A DNA stretch of 46,056 bases from the NCBI GenBank assembly GCA_051453625.1, contig JBOZIK010000001.1, positions 32,177,742 through 32,223,797 of the forward strand. Reading direction: 5' to 3'. A model generated the notes under the pieces. That model saw only the letters and a list, made by a program, of their open reading frames with translations. It did no database searches and had not been told where the DNA came from. Shown here one piece after another: positions 11,905 through 21,689 of this stretch (position 1 is its first letter; each line of letters opens with the position of its first letter). Both the position numbers and the translations under genes were made by a program. The DNA comes from Welwitschia mirabilis. Taxonomy: Eukaryota; Gnetophyta; Gnetopsida; Welwitschiales.

Positions 11905-12045
11905 TCCACCAGTTCCATATCTTCCACCACTTTCACATACCACTTTCACCACTTCCATTCCTTCCACCACTTCCATCACATCACTTCCATAGTTTCTACC
12001 ACCTCTACTACTTCCTTATGGTTTCTTTTCAACATCCTCTACTTC
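11905..12045. repeat. Degenerate TTCCACCAC-type tract
   Basis: Irregular repeats of CTTCCACCACTTTC-like units, pyrimidine-rich on the plus strand, lie directly upstream of a TATA box. This is a low-complexity tract. It explains the proline/serine/histidine-biased open frame that covers it. Confidence 0.7.
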
Positions 12046-12049
12046 CTAC

Positions 12050-12057
12050 TATAAATA
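12050..12057 (+). promoter_or_regulatory. TATA box within the nested insertion
   Basis: TATAAATA in the context CTACTATAAATAAGATCC, just after the CT-rich tract and before a CT-rich leader-like stretch. This matches plant core promoters and LTR promoters. No coding sequence follows within the insertion. Confidence 0.4.
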
Positions 12058-12483
12058 AGATCCTCTTTTCTTCATATTTCGTATCTTGAAAGGTTCTTGT
12101 CATCAAGTCTTACATTCTTAATCTTGAAGCTTGATAAATCCTTAGAGACTAGGAGCCTTGACATATTTAGAATCCCTCGAATCTTTGTTCAATTTTTGGG
12201 TATGGTTTCATGGTTTTTCAATTCATTCTTGAATGGTTTATGGACTTATTTATTTCTTGAATGTTCTTTTCTACTCTCACCTTTTTCTTGATTGTCATGT
12301 TTTTTACATTTTTTGAAAGCTTATTTGTTTTACTATTGAAAGCTTGTATTTCCTATATGTAATTCGAAATCCATGTTTTGCTTAAGATTTTTCTATTTTA
12401 ACCAATTCCATTACATTTTGAGATAGTGTACATTTCTTTACTAGGAATTGGAATATAATATGTAATGCTAAACAATATTTTCT

Positions 12484-12580
12484 TCTAGAGAGTAAAGGGT
12501 AAAAATTTCCCCTTTAGGTGTATTATTAAATTCAAATAATTCCTCTAGAGAGTAAAGGGGTAAATTATCCATTTAGAGAT
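12484..12580. repeat. Short direct repeat TCTAGAGAGTAAAGGG
   Basis: Two copies, at 12484 and 12544, each followed by a related GTAAA...TTTCCCCTTTAG / GTAAATTATCCATTTAG stretch. The spacing is 60 bases, so this is a diverged tandem duplication inside the nested insertion. Confidence 0.7.
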
Positions 12581-13740
12581 GTGTATGTAGGCATCCAGAT
12601 AAATTGAAATGTTGTTGATTATTTTGTATAGAGCTTGGATTATTGAATTTTGTTGGACATTGAAAATCCTAATTTATCTTGGTCACATATTAATTTTCTT
12701 AATAATATTACCTTGACCTTGAAAACCCCCTTATCAAACCTTGTCATGGACCATAATGGGAACTGTAAAGGTATAGTTTTCACACCATGCCTATTATGTA
12801 AGAAATGCTTTGAGGAATAAGATGAAAAGAAGTTAGGGTTGGATTTCTCCTATAAAATCTTCTAATTGTTGGATATGATTACTCATTAATGTTTTTGTAA
12901 ATCCTATAAGATCATTCTTGGTTGCATTCCTTGTAATTTTGCATTTAAAAACATCCATATATTTAAGCTTTAAAGTGAAGATTTGGTAAGTTTGAAGATA
13001 GATTATTAATCATTAATAATAGTATTTCTTATGAACAAGCTAATTGAAATGTATTTACATTTTTCATTTCAAGAATTTTGTTTAGATAGTTTAAGTTTTT
13101 GATGAAATATTCTTGGAAAAATACCAATAAAGATTAACTATTGAAAAACTCAAGATATTTCAAAGACAGTTATTATCCCATAAATTTTAATTACTAGATT
13201 TATTATGGAATTATAATAATTTATTATGTTCCTTGATTTTACATAGTCCATTATTTCTTAAATGTTAAAATAATTATTATCATAGTAATAAAATTATCAT
13301 CATAGTTTTTAGGAAAAAATAGGAAAGAGTAGGGTACGTTAGATTTGAAACCATAATCTCACTTTCCATTCCTCTCCCCTCTCACCATTAAACCAATAGT
13401 CCATGCTGTAAAACAAAATGATACACATATATTAGAGCATGTGGCATCTATTATTATTTAAAAAAAAATAGAACAATTTGGATTCAAACAGCTAACATTT
13501 TGATTAATATCTCTTTCCCTTAAATACTACACTATATTTAAAAACACATTAATTAGTAAAGGAATTTGAAATTATTACAAACTTTTAAAATACTTATCAT
13601 AAAATGATAATCTTGTATATTCTTAGGTATGTTTGACTACTACTTTCAAGTCATTTACTTTATAAAAATCTATGTATCACATTTGATAGGCTACATAAAA
13701 AATTTTAAGTGTAAAAATTAGGGTATTATAATCATCCCCT

Positions 13741-14963
13741 TGAAGAGAGATGATTAATGCTTTGTGAGCCTATCTTATCCACTTGAAGTAGAAAACTTAA
13801 AAGCTTTTGATGATTATGAAATCAACTATGAGCATGTAGGAACTAAATATTTTAATTAAGAGAGTGAAGAAACTAAAATTGTAATTAGTGTAAAAGTTAA
13901 ACATCTAAAAATAACTAGGATTTCATATTTTAAAAAAGGTCATCCACACATATCATCTGGATGATGGTTTAAGATGACAGTTAACTCTAATAAAAAATTA
14001 ATAGAAATTGAAAATATAAATATAAATTTGAACCTTAACCTAATAGACTAAAATATATCTTTCTATGTGATGATTTGAATAAATCTTTGATAATAAACAA
14101 GAATATTTTCCATCAACAAGAATTGCTTTTAATCTCAATTTTGAATTCTATAGTTAATGCATTTACTTAGATTCATAAATATTTAACAACTATTTTCCAT
14201 TGTTTAACATAAAATTAATCTTGAGTAGAATGCAAAACCTATTAGGCAATCCCAACATAAACTAAATTCAACCTTTAGACAAGTCATAAAAAATTAAGTT
14301 ATTAAATTAATGGATGCTGGATTTATTTATGCCATATCTAATAGTGAGTGGATTAGCCCTTTGGTGGTAGTTCCTGAAAAAAAAGGAAGTGGAGATTGCG
14401 TATTAATTTTAGAAAGCTAAATGAAGTAGCAAATAAAGACCATTATCCTTTAGCTTTTCTTAATTAAATTCTTAACAGAATCCAATGACATGCCTTTACT
14501 TGCTTTCTTGATGGGATGGGTATTATAATTAGGTTTGTATAGTTAGTGAGGATTAAGTAAAAATAACTTTCACTTCATCATTTAAAACATTTGCCTTTAG
14601 ATGCATGCCTTTTAAACATTGAAATGCTTCTAGTACTTTTCAACATGCAATGATGGGTACTTTTCTAATATGTTAGAGGGTTCAATTGAAATTTTTATGG
14701 ATGATTTCTCAATCTATGTAAAAACTTTGAATAAATCTTAAAAATATTAGAGAAAGTCCTTAATAGATGCATTAAGAGTGGTCTACATTTGAGTTGGAAG
14801 AAGAATTTATTTCTAGTTAATAATGGAATTATCTTAGGTCATCACATTTACAATAGAGGAATTAGGATGGACCCTAAAAAAGTAAGTATCATTAAAAATC
14901 TAACTTCTTAAAAAATGTAAAATAAGTTTAATATTTCCTTGGCTAATATGATTTTATAATATT
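13741..14963 (+). pseudogene. Protease-RT linker and reverse transcriptase of element 1
   Basis: The linker has a palindrome at 13939-13979 and the block NRLKYIFLCDD (about 14035-14070). It then reads into the RT N-terminus: RQSQHKLNSTFRQV (about 14243), IKLMDAGFIYAIS near 14300, and VVVPEKKGSGD (about 14360). The catalytic box FMDDFSIY is intact at 14694-14717, including both Asp residues of the YXDD motif, a rare survival here. The C-terminal part GIRMDPKKVSIIKN lies near 14859-14900. The second RT box (FLDG near 14485) is shifted by an indel. Stops and frame changes throughout. Confidence 0.85.
14694..14705 (+). other. RT catalytic FMDD box of element 1
   Basis: F-M-D-D, the gypsy form of the YXDD metal-binding motif, is unbroken here. 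The homologous box of element 2 (27790-27801) reads FMDN, a single G-to-A change that removes one catalytic Asp. Confidence 0.85.
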
Positions 14964-15024
14964 ATGCTAAAATTTGTAAACCCCTTTAACTTATTCTTGA
15001 AAAATAAGATAAATTTAAATCGAA

Positions 15025-15124
15025 NNNNNNNNNNNNNNNNNNNNNNNNNNNNNNNNNNNNNNNNNNNNNNNNNNNNNNNNNNNNNNNNNNNNNNNNNNNN
15101 NNNNNNNNNNNNNNNNNNNNNNNN
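15025..15124. other. 100-N gap with overlapping flanks
   Basis: The gap is flanked on both sides by TAAATCGAA. It falls between RT and RNase H at a place where the family shows no extra sequence. It is probably an unmerged contig overlap, not missing DNA. Confidence 0.7.
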
Positions 15125-15640
15125 TAAATCGAATGAATCTTGTAAGCTTACTTTCAAAACACTTAAAGATAAAATCTCTTTTGCACCTATTGTAACGAGA
15201 TCCAATTAGAATAAATATTTTGAATTAATATGTGATGCTAGTAATATTGTTGTGGATGGGGTTTTTAGATAAAAGTATTAAAATGATTTCAAAGTTATAT
15301 CTTATTATAACAAAAAATTGTCTAAATCTGAATCAAATTATAGTACTACTGAAAAAGAGATGTTATCCAGAATCTTTTAACTTGATACTCTTAAATACTA
15401 TGCTTTAATCTTTCAGACAGATGTTTATACCAATCATGTAGCTATTAGATACCTTATGATCAAGAAAGATTCTAGTGATAGATTAATCAGATGGATCCTC
15501 CTTATGCAATAATTTAATTTATCATCATTGATAAAGTAGGAAAACATAATAGTGTAGCAAATAATTTGTCATGTCTTTCTTCTTCTCTTAATGATCTTAT
15601 AACTGATGATTCTTTTCTAGATGAATAATGTTTTACAATA
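15125..15640 (+). pseudogene. RNase H region of element 1 (decayed)
   Basis: Would have removed the RNA strand after reverse transcription. Reads FELICDASNIVVDGVF (about 15219-15266), where the first catalytic Asp in the CDAS context is kept. It continues with NYSTTEKEML (about 15338-15367; family Glu), YTNHVAIRYL (family D-H replaced by N-H), and RLIRWILLMQ at about 15481-15510. It follows RT and precedes integrase, as in all Ty3/gypsy elements. Several stops lie at Gln positions. Confidence 0.85.
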
Positions 15641-15689
15641 TTATCTACTCATCCTCCTCCTCAGTATGCTGAAATAGTTAATTATCTTA

Positions 15690-16788
15690 TTACCATGAAA
15701 ATACCATAACATTAGAGTCATATTCAAAGAAAATCTTTTCTTCATAAAATTGGTAATTATGAACAGATAGAGTCATATCGTTATTATAGGTGCAAAGACC
15801 AAATCATGAGAAAATATATGCCTAAATGGGAAAAATTAGACATCCTTCATATTTGTCATGGTGGTGTTTATCGAGGTCATTTTAGGAACAAAAAATAGCA
15901 ATGAAATTTTTCACTTTGGTTTTTATTAACTTAGTGTTTTTCAGGGCTCTTTTGATTTTGCTAGAAAGTGTGATGCTTGTTAACATTATGATAGCCATAT
16001 TCTATTTTATGATATGTACATTAAACCTCTTCTTAAATATGTACCTTTTAATTATTGGAAACTAATTTAATAGGCCCTATTAAACCACCTTCTAATGATA
16101 TAAACCAAATTTTAGTGGCTATAGATTATGTTACTAAATAGGTTAAAGCTAGTTCTACTTTTGTGAATAATGCCTAAACTATTTGTAATTTTGTTAGAAC
16201 TCATATTTTTTAACATTTTAATTTTTGTAAAATTATCATTAGTGATCAACTAACTTATTTTATAAATTACCTTTTTAGAAAACTTACTTTATCTATTAGA
16301 ATTAAACATAAAGTAGTTTATGCTTATCATCCACAAACCAATGGTAAAGATAAAATTACAAATAGCAAAATAAATAAAATGCTTCAAAAACTTATCTTTG
16401 TTAATAAGAAATCTTAGGCTTTAAAGATTAACAATTTTATTTAAGCCTCCCATACTACTTGGCATAATTATCTTGGTTTTTCACCTTATAAAAATATGTA
16501 TAAAAAAGTTTGTGTTTTACTAATTGATGTATGTTATAACTCTTATCATTTTTTCCATCAACTTAATCTTATAGACCTTCATAAAAATCTTAAAAATAGA
16601 TTAGCCCAATTTAATTACTTAGATAAAAGATATACATTTATTATACATTATCGACTTATTCATAAAGTCTAAGCTAAGTTTAAACATGTTAAAAAGTTAC
16701 TTCATAAAAAGTTTAAGATTGGTCATTTTTTTTAATACAATACTAGAGTTCATATTTTACATAGAAAGTTGATCTTTAAATGGTTAGA
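15690..16788 (+). pseudogene. Integrase of element 1 (decayed; catalytic Glu now Lys)
   Basis: Would have inserted the cDNA into the genome. The zinc-binding N-terminus shows ICHGGVYRGHF (about 15850) and an intact CXXC (KCDAC, about 15967-15981). The catalytic core shows the first Asp (ILVAIDYVTK, about 16111) and the second Asp (IIISD, about 16228). The third acidic position lies in HPQTNGKDKITN (about 16329-16364) and is Lys, not Glu. Two Trp codons became TAG/TAA (near 16415 and 16440). The C-terminal module YNTRVHILHRKLIFKWL ends at the gap. Confidence 0.9.
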
Positions 16789-17102
16789 NNNNNNNNNNNN
16801 NNNNNNNNNNNNNNNNNNNNNNNNNNNNNNNNNNNNNNNNNNNNNNNNNNNNNNNNNNNNNNNNNNNNNNNNNNNNNNNNNNNNNNNNNNNNNNNNNNNN
16901 NNNNNNNNNNNNNNNNNNNNNNNNNNNNNNNNNNNNNNNNNNNNNNNNNNNNNNNNNNNNNNNNNNNNNNNNNNNNNNNNNNNNNNNNNNNNNNNNNNNN
17001 NNNNNNNNNNNNNNNNNNNNNNNNNNNNNNNNNNNNNNNNNNNNNNNNNNNNNNNNNNNNNNNNNNNNNNNNNNNNNNNNNNNNNNNNNNNNNNNNNNNN
17101 NN
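16789..17102. other. Assembly gap (314 N) after integrase
   Basis: Unknown sequence at the very end of the integrase C-terminal module. The frames called across it are artefacts. Confidence 0.95.
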
Positions 17103-18420
17103 ATAGGTTAAAATTTAGTGTAGGTACACTATCTTCTTTATGTTCCTAATTGTTCATTTTCATTTTGTTTTTCTTTGGTTGTTTGGTTTATTATTTCAAA
17201 TTCATTTTTGTACTTTTTCATCAACATTTTAAGACCTTATCATTTGGTATTTTTCTTGTGTTATTTTCATTTTCACTCATGTTATTTTATCAAATAAAGT
17301 TAACTTCATTTTAGCATACTCTCGTTTCATTAGATAATGTTTTTTATGATTTTTATAATTCTCCTTTGAGTCTTTTGGTGTTTTACATATTTTCATGATT
17401 ATTTTTTAGTTCAAGCACATTTGTTCCATTTTCTTTGTCATGCTTCATCCTACTTAGTACATTTTCATTACTCTATCTTTAGATTATTTTAAGCATTCCT
17501 CATTCCTTAAGCCTATTTGTCTTGATTCTTCATCATTTACTATCTTTTGAGTNNNNNNNNNNATATTTGAGCCTAACTTATTTACCTAACATTTTTTTTT
17601 AAGTTTTTCTAATTTCCATCATCCCTCATGTCATCTAAATGATAAGGCAGATGCCATATTAGATTTTTCTAAAAGTTGTCCTATGGTTATTATCTAGACA
17701 ATGTGATTGGATGATAGTGTGATAAAACCACAACTGCATTTCTTATCCTCCATTTTTCTTCATTTATGAGTTATTTTCATTTATTCCTTTAAGATAGGAA
17801 TGTCACATTAGTACCTACCAATGTCTTGAAACTTTCCCCCATGAATTTAGCATATGGGATTGTGAGATTTGAGCAAATTTGTTAAAATGAGGTATGTTTT
17901 TCTTTTCCTCATTATTTTTAAATTTTTCTCCTATTTTTGAGCCTTTCATCATGTAGTTTTTAGTATGTTAATTATTTTTTTGTGCTCTTTGATTTGGTAC
18001 TTACGAATCTAATTTTCATTATGTATTTTGTGAGATATCTGAATTTGTGCATTTTATGAGGTAAAATTAGGTTTTAACTTTAAACCTTACTTTCTCAAAA
18101 ACCATAAGTCAAAATGTAGTATTTCTTATAGGTAAATTAATTAGTATCATAAGCTTCACATTTCTACCAGATTATATTTTTGATTTGAGTACTTTTATTT
18201 TTAACTTTATGTGGACCTAGTTGTTTTACTTTTTTTGATTTTTCTTGCATCTCACACCTTCATTTGCATGCTTAGGTAATATAGGATGTATTGATTATAT
18301 TGAGGGGTCTATGACACGTTTTCATAATTTTTGCACATTAAAAATTGATTTATGAGATCATTTAGATCTACCATAAGATACATTTTAGTGATTTCCACTT
18401 AATCTCATGTGATGAGTTTT
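17103..18420 (+). other. T-rich spacer after integrase with palindromic motifs
   Basis: This is non-coding, strongly T-rich DNA between pol and the extra ORF. It includes a 10-N gap (17553-17562). Two motifs of the GTCATCC/GGATGA kind lie at 17618-17655 (centre TCATCTAAATGA) and 17686-17728 (GTTGTCC ... GGATGATA). The arrangement fits the intergenic spacer that separates pol from the third ORF in Athila-like elements. Confidence 0.6.
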
Positions 18421-19560
18421 GCATCTATGACTGATTAGGCCACACACATAATGGAATAGATAAGATGAGGTAGACATCAAGGTAGTATAGTAGGAAGTGG
18501 GTCTTACAATACCATCTAAGATTGAGTAACCATAGCCAATTCACCCTCCTTCTCACTAGGCGTGATCCCAGTCTATTCAAATAGCCTTTATCTAAGTAAG
18601 GAGGTATTTTAGTGATTTCATGAGTTAACTAAATTTGGAGGTGGATTAGAGACTAATAGATCTTTAGCTTAAGTGGATTTTACATGCACATGGACCTTAC
18701 TATGCCTCAGAGACTAGAAAGTTCTACGATACTATACACATAGAGAGGTCTTTTGATACCTGTGATCATCTCATTGACATGATTATAGCTACCATTTATG
18801 ACCACAAGGTATCTATTTTTTTAAGCTACATCACCACTATTACTAACTTATATGACATCAAAAATACACACATCTATTCAGTTAAAAATACATCACCACT
18901 ATTACTAACTTATATGACATCAAAAATATACACATCTATTTAGTTAATAATACAAAGGAATGTTTTGCTTATGACATAGCATTAAACATAATAACCGATC
19001 TAATTAGTGATAGACAGGAAGTACTGGTGATACATTTATCACTTGCCTATCAAATTATTTAAGAGAGATAATTTATAACTTTAGCCCATTTTCCCATGAT
19101 ATTCATGCCATGGTCGCTTACCTTTAGATGCTGATAGTATTCAGGCAAGGGGAGTAAATGGAGTTACCAACCTTTATTTAGAGAAGTTTTTGGAGCATGA
19201 TTGATGCTTGATAGTTATAGACTCTGGGATATTCTTCTCTCCTCTTAGCTATGTTTAGATGTTTCAGTATGCCTAAGTGAATGGGTAAGTAGAGACTCAT
19301 GCATATTTAAACTTCACCTCATTACTTATAAAACATAGGCATCCAAATTCCAGGAGAGATAGAGAGATCTCAGGTATAGAGACCTATAGTTGGTATCATC
19401 ATCGAGTAGATTCAGACTCTTCTAGTAAATACTACATAGGGTATTACAAAGGTTATAAATTAAATCCTCTTCCATTCTTAAGTAGAGGATATCCATGGTT
19501 CAAAGAAGAGTTTAGCACACTAAGGATTAGCTGACTAATGTATGAAAATGCATATTATAC
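18421..19560 (+). pseudogene. Extra ORF of element 1 downstream of integrase (decayed)
   Basis: A decayed protein region in the place where Athila-type elements carry an envelope-like or other third ORF. Two stretches are coherent. About 18671-18940 reads KWILHAHGPYYASETRKFYD and continues without a stop for nearly 90 codons. About 19219-19530 has only three stops, all explicable as Gln codons turned into TAG/TAA, and includes SWYHHRVDSDSS and YYIGYYKGYKLNPLPF. The middle part (18950-19120) needs frame changes. No signal peptide or clear transmembrane segment can be read. The style recalls the plant-transposon-associated domain often found 3' of gypsy pol, but I do not recognise it firmly. 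Confidence 0.5.
18827..18947 (+). repeat. 62-bp tandem duplication inside the extra ORF
   Basis: TACATCACCACTATTACTAA and the rest of a 62-base unit occur at 18827-18888 and again from 18889, with few differences. Because 62 is not a multiple of three, the second copy is read in another frame and soon meets a stop. The duplication is therefore younger than most substitutions here and arose after the ORF had lost function. Confidence 0.85.
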
Positions 19561-20267
19561 ATTTAGAATGATGTGATAGTTGGCCCTCTAAAGGCTATCA
19601 GAGTATAGGGAGACAAGTTGACATGCTCCATTACAACATGACTTGATCATAATTTCCCTGTACATATTGAGCATTCTCCATCTTCTCTACTTACACCTGA
19701 ACCTGCTACACATTAGGAATTTATTTTGGCATAATAAGGGAAGTGATTTATCATGTTGAAATATGTATCTTTCCTCTATGAATTGTATTAAAAACTCATA
19801 TTTTTATAGACATATCATTTTCTGAGTATCATCATGATGTAAATCTCTATTACTAAGATATTATGGACATCTTTTAAATATCATTTTTGACATTACATGA
19901 ATGATAATTTTTCTTATGTTATACATGATTATTTTTTATGATATGTTATACATTTGAGTAAAAGCCTATTAAACCTATTATGTTTTAGTGTTTATCTTTC
20001 TAAAAAAATTTTTCATAAGCTTTTGCTTTTCAAGAATAGTCTTTGAACCTGTCATCCCCTTCATCATTTTGATGACCACCAGGATGATAGTACAACCACT
20101 TACTCTACATAGGTGAAATTTTTAGTTTTTTTTTAACATTTTTATTATATATTATGAGATTTTTGAGATTATTTCTAAGTTTACTTTATAGTTCCCTAGT
20201 TGACTTATTATTAGTAAATTTGGCTTGCAATTATGATTGTTCACCTATTTTTATCAAGAACTATCAA
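19561..20267 (+). other. Spacer before the polypurine tract
   Basis: Non-coding, with stops in all frames. It contains one of the clearest palindromes of the window at 20050-20089: GTCATCC and GGATGAT outer parts, and inner arms TCATCA/TGATGA around TTT. Confidence 0.6.
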
Positions 20268-20285
20268 GGTTAAGTTGAGGGGCTA
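20268..20285 (+). other. Polypurine tract of element 1
   Basis: GGTTAAGTTGAGGGGCTA directly precedes the TG of the 3' LTR. A G-rich run at this place primes plus-strand synthesis in LTR elements. Confidence 0.7.
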
Positions 20286-21537
20286 TGCTACATTACGAAA
20301 TTGTATGTATTTCATAGGGTATTATGAGTAGTTTTTCAGAACATTAGATAATTTTATGGTGATTTTTGATGATAATGGAGAGATAAGGAAAATACCTTAC
20401 AAACATGCAATATTTATCACATTTGATAGCATTCTAAATGAATTAAAATACTTATTATCTGAAGCAACAATCATGTAATTAAAGAGGTTGATTTGATACA
20501 AGAAACATCTTTTCAAAACCTATCATTAACCTAATTGTCTGAATGATAGTACAAATGATAGAAGAACTCATACTGACTAGGACACTTACTGGACTAATCT
20601 AGTAGCTAAAGTGGATACTGTATTATATGGCATTATCTCGTGTAATGTTTAGATAACCAGATGGATAACACCTAAAAATAACACTTCATCAAACTTTTGC
20701 TATATATCATGTGTCTTATTATGTGGCTATTAGGATTTTACTTCATCCATTAGTGTTTGCTATTTTTAGAGTTTTTATTTGTAATAAATACCTCTGTTGC
20801 CCTTGACTCTAACTTTATCTTATTTACCATTGAAAATTATTGTGATAAGAAATCAAAGGGTAGGAGATCCATTTCTTCTTATTGTAGAGAGATGTCTTCC
20901 TTAATGTGGGGCTATGTATCCTTTATTAAGGTGCTACTACTTTATAACATGGATGTTGGTTTGACTTAATCAAAATTCTATTTTCCTTTTCATATTATTT
21001 GTTATATGCATTTTCCTTATGGTTTATATTGCTTCTGATTCTGTGATAGCTTCATCTGTGATATAGATTATGAAGGCAACCTCCGTTAAGATTGATATTG
21101 TTAGTTTAGGTACATTGCATTACATTTTCTAGATTAACTTAACATTGTTTTCACATTCCACATGATGCACCTGCCAGCTTAGATTGGTCTTGGTGTGGTG
21201 ATGGCTTTCCTTAATTGATCTAGGTTATACAGGGCTAATCTTTATAATAGGTTGAATTAGGCATAAAATAGATGTTACATTTAGAATAGATCTTGCATCT
21301 CATTTGCATAGTATATTCATTTGCATTATTACTTTTATTATTTTTTTCTACTTAAAGAGTACATTAATATCTTGCTTGAAATTAATTCTATTTTTTCTCA
21401 CTTGTGCCTTCACTAGAATTATGACATTTGGGTTATTTCCATATATATTAGTATGTTATGCTGTATAATATATATATTTTTATGATTTTTAGGATTTATT
21501 TAAGGAAGTAATGTTTGTACAAATATGCATCACAACA
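20286..21537 (+). repeat. 3' LTR of element 1
   Basis: 1252 bp, TGCTACATTACG to CATCACAACA, homologous to 6817-8055. Segments compared by eye differ at about one base in five, mainly by transitions. The first palindrome is kept at 20521-20560 but with different arms (TATCATT/AATGATA), meaning matched changes on both sides relative to the 5' LTR. The second (about 20639-20672, GTGT ... ACAC) is also present. The short open frame at 20757-20969 lies in the LTR and has no support. Confidence 0.9.
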
Positions 21538-21542
21538 TAGTG
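21538..21542. repeat. Right target site duplication of element 1 (TAGTG)
   Basis: TAGTG pairs with TAGCA at 6812-6816; an original TAGCG explains both. It is followed by CTAGCT (21543-21548), the inverted complement of AGCTAG at the left flank, so the target site had twofold symmetry. Confidence 0.6.
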
Positions 21543-21689
21543 CTAGCTCTATTATTATGTTTTTGAGCATTAAAACCAAGTTAAAATAATTTTACTTAAG
21601 TGTTAATTCTAAATAAAAACCAAATTAATAGAAATAAGAATTTATATTATTTTTTTATTAAGTATAAAATTCATTACAATATGAGAAAA
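21543..21689. other. Right flank of element 1
   Basis: AT-rich sequence between element 1 and the minus-strand decayed frame. No feature is recognised. Confidence 0.5.

Larger units (their letters stand above)
11641..13738. mobile_element. Probable nested insertion between protease and RT of element 1
   Basis: Element 2 runs from protease into the RT linker in about 200-300 bases, but in element 1 the same points are separated by about 2.1 kb with no pol homology. The extra DNA has features of its own: a TTCCACCAC-rich tract (11905-12045), a TATA box (12050-12057) followed by a transcript-leader-like stretch, and a repeated TCTAGAGAGTAAAGGG unit (12484 and 12544). I infer an inserted non-coding element, perhaps a solo LTR or a small deletion derivative. 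Exact ends and class are unknown. The open frames at 11868 and 12097 look like chance. Confidence 0.45.
6812..21542 (+). mobile_element. Element 1: ancient full-length Ty3/gypsy retrotransposon, Athila/Tat type
   Basis: A complete LTR retrotransposon about 14.7 kb long, including a probable nested insertion of about 2.1 kb. Read in order: target duplication, 5' LTR, primer site, structured leader, gag with CCHC knuckle, protease, insertion, protease-RT linker, RT, RNase H, integrase, an extra ORF, polypurine tract, 3' LTR, target duplication. The order RT-RNase H-integrase defines Ty3/gypsy. The tRNA-Asp type primer site, long LTRs and extra 3' ORF point to the Athila/Tat branch; finer placement is uncertain. 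The LTRs differ at roughly one base in five in the parts I aligned, and all genes carry stops and frameshifts, so it is long dead. Confidence 0.9.

Noticed and set aside
11868-12291. Two frames in the nested insertion that might be small proteins
   Set aside because: One is a translation of the TTCCACCAC tract, the other a leader-like stretch; neither has a conserved counterpart in the window.
13345-13510. tRNA-like GGATTCAAAC/AGATTTGAAAC boxes that might mark a SINE
   Set aside because: A-box and B-box spacing could not be established and no A-tail or target duplication was seen; kept only as a remark on the insertion.
16789-17149. Frame joining integrase end to downstream sequence over the gap
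   Set aside because: The gap of 314 N makes the join meaningless; only the part before the gap matches integrase.
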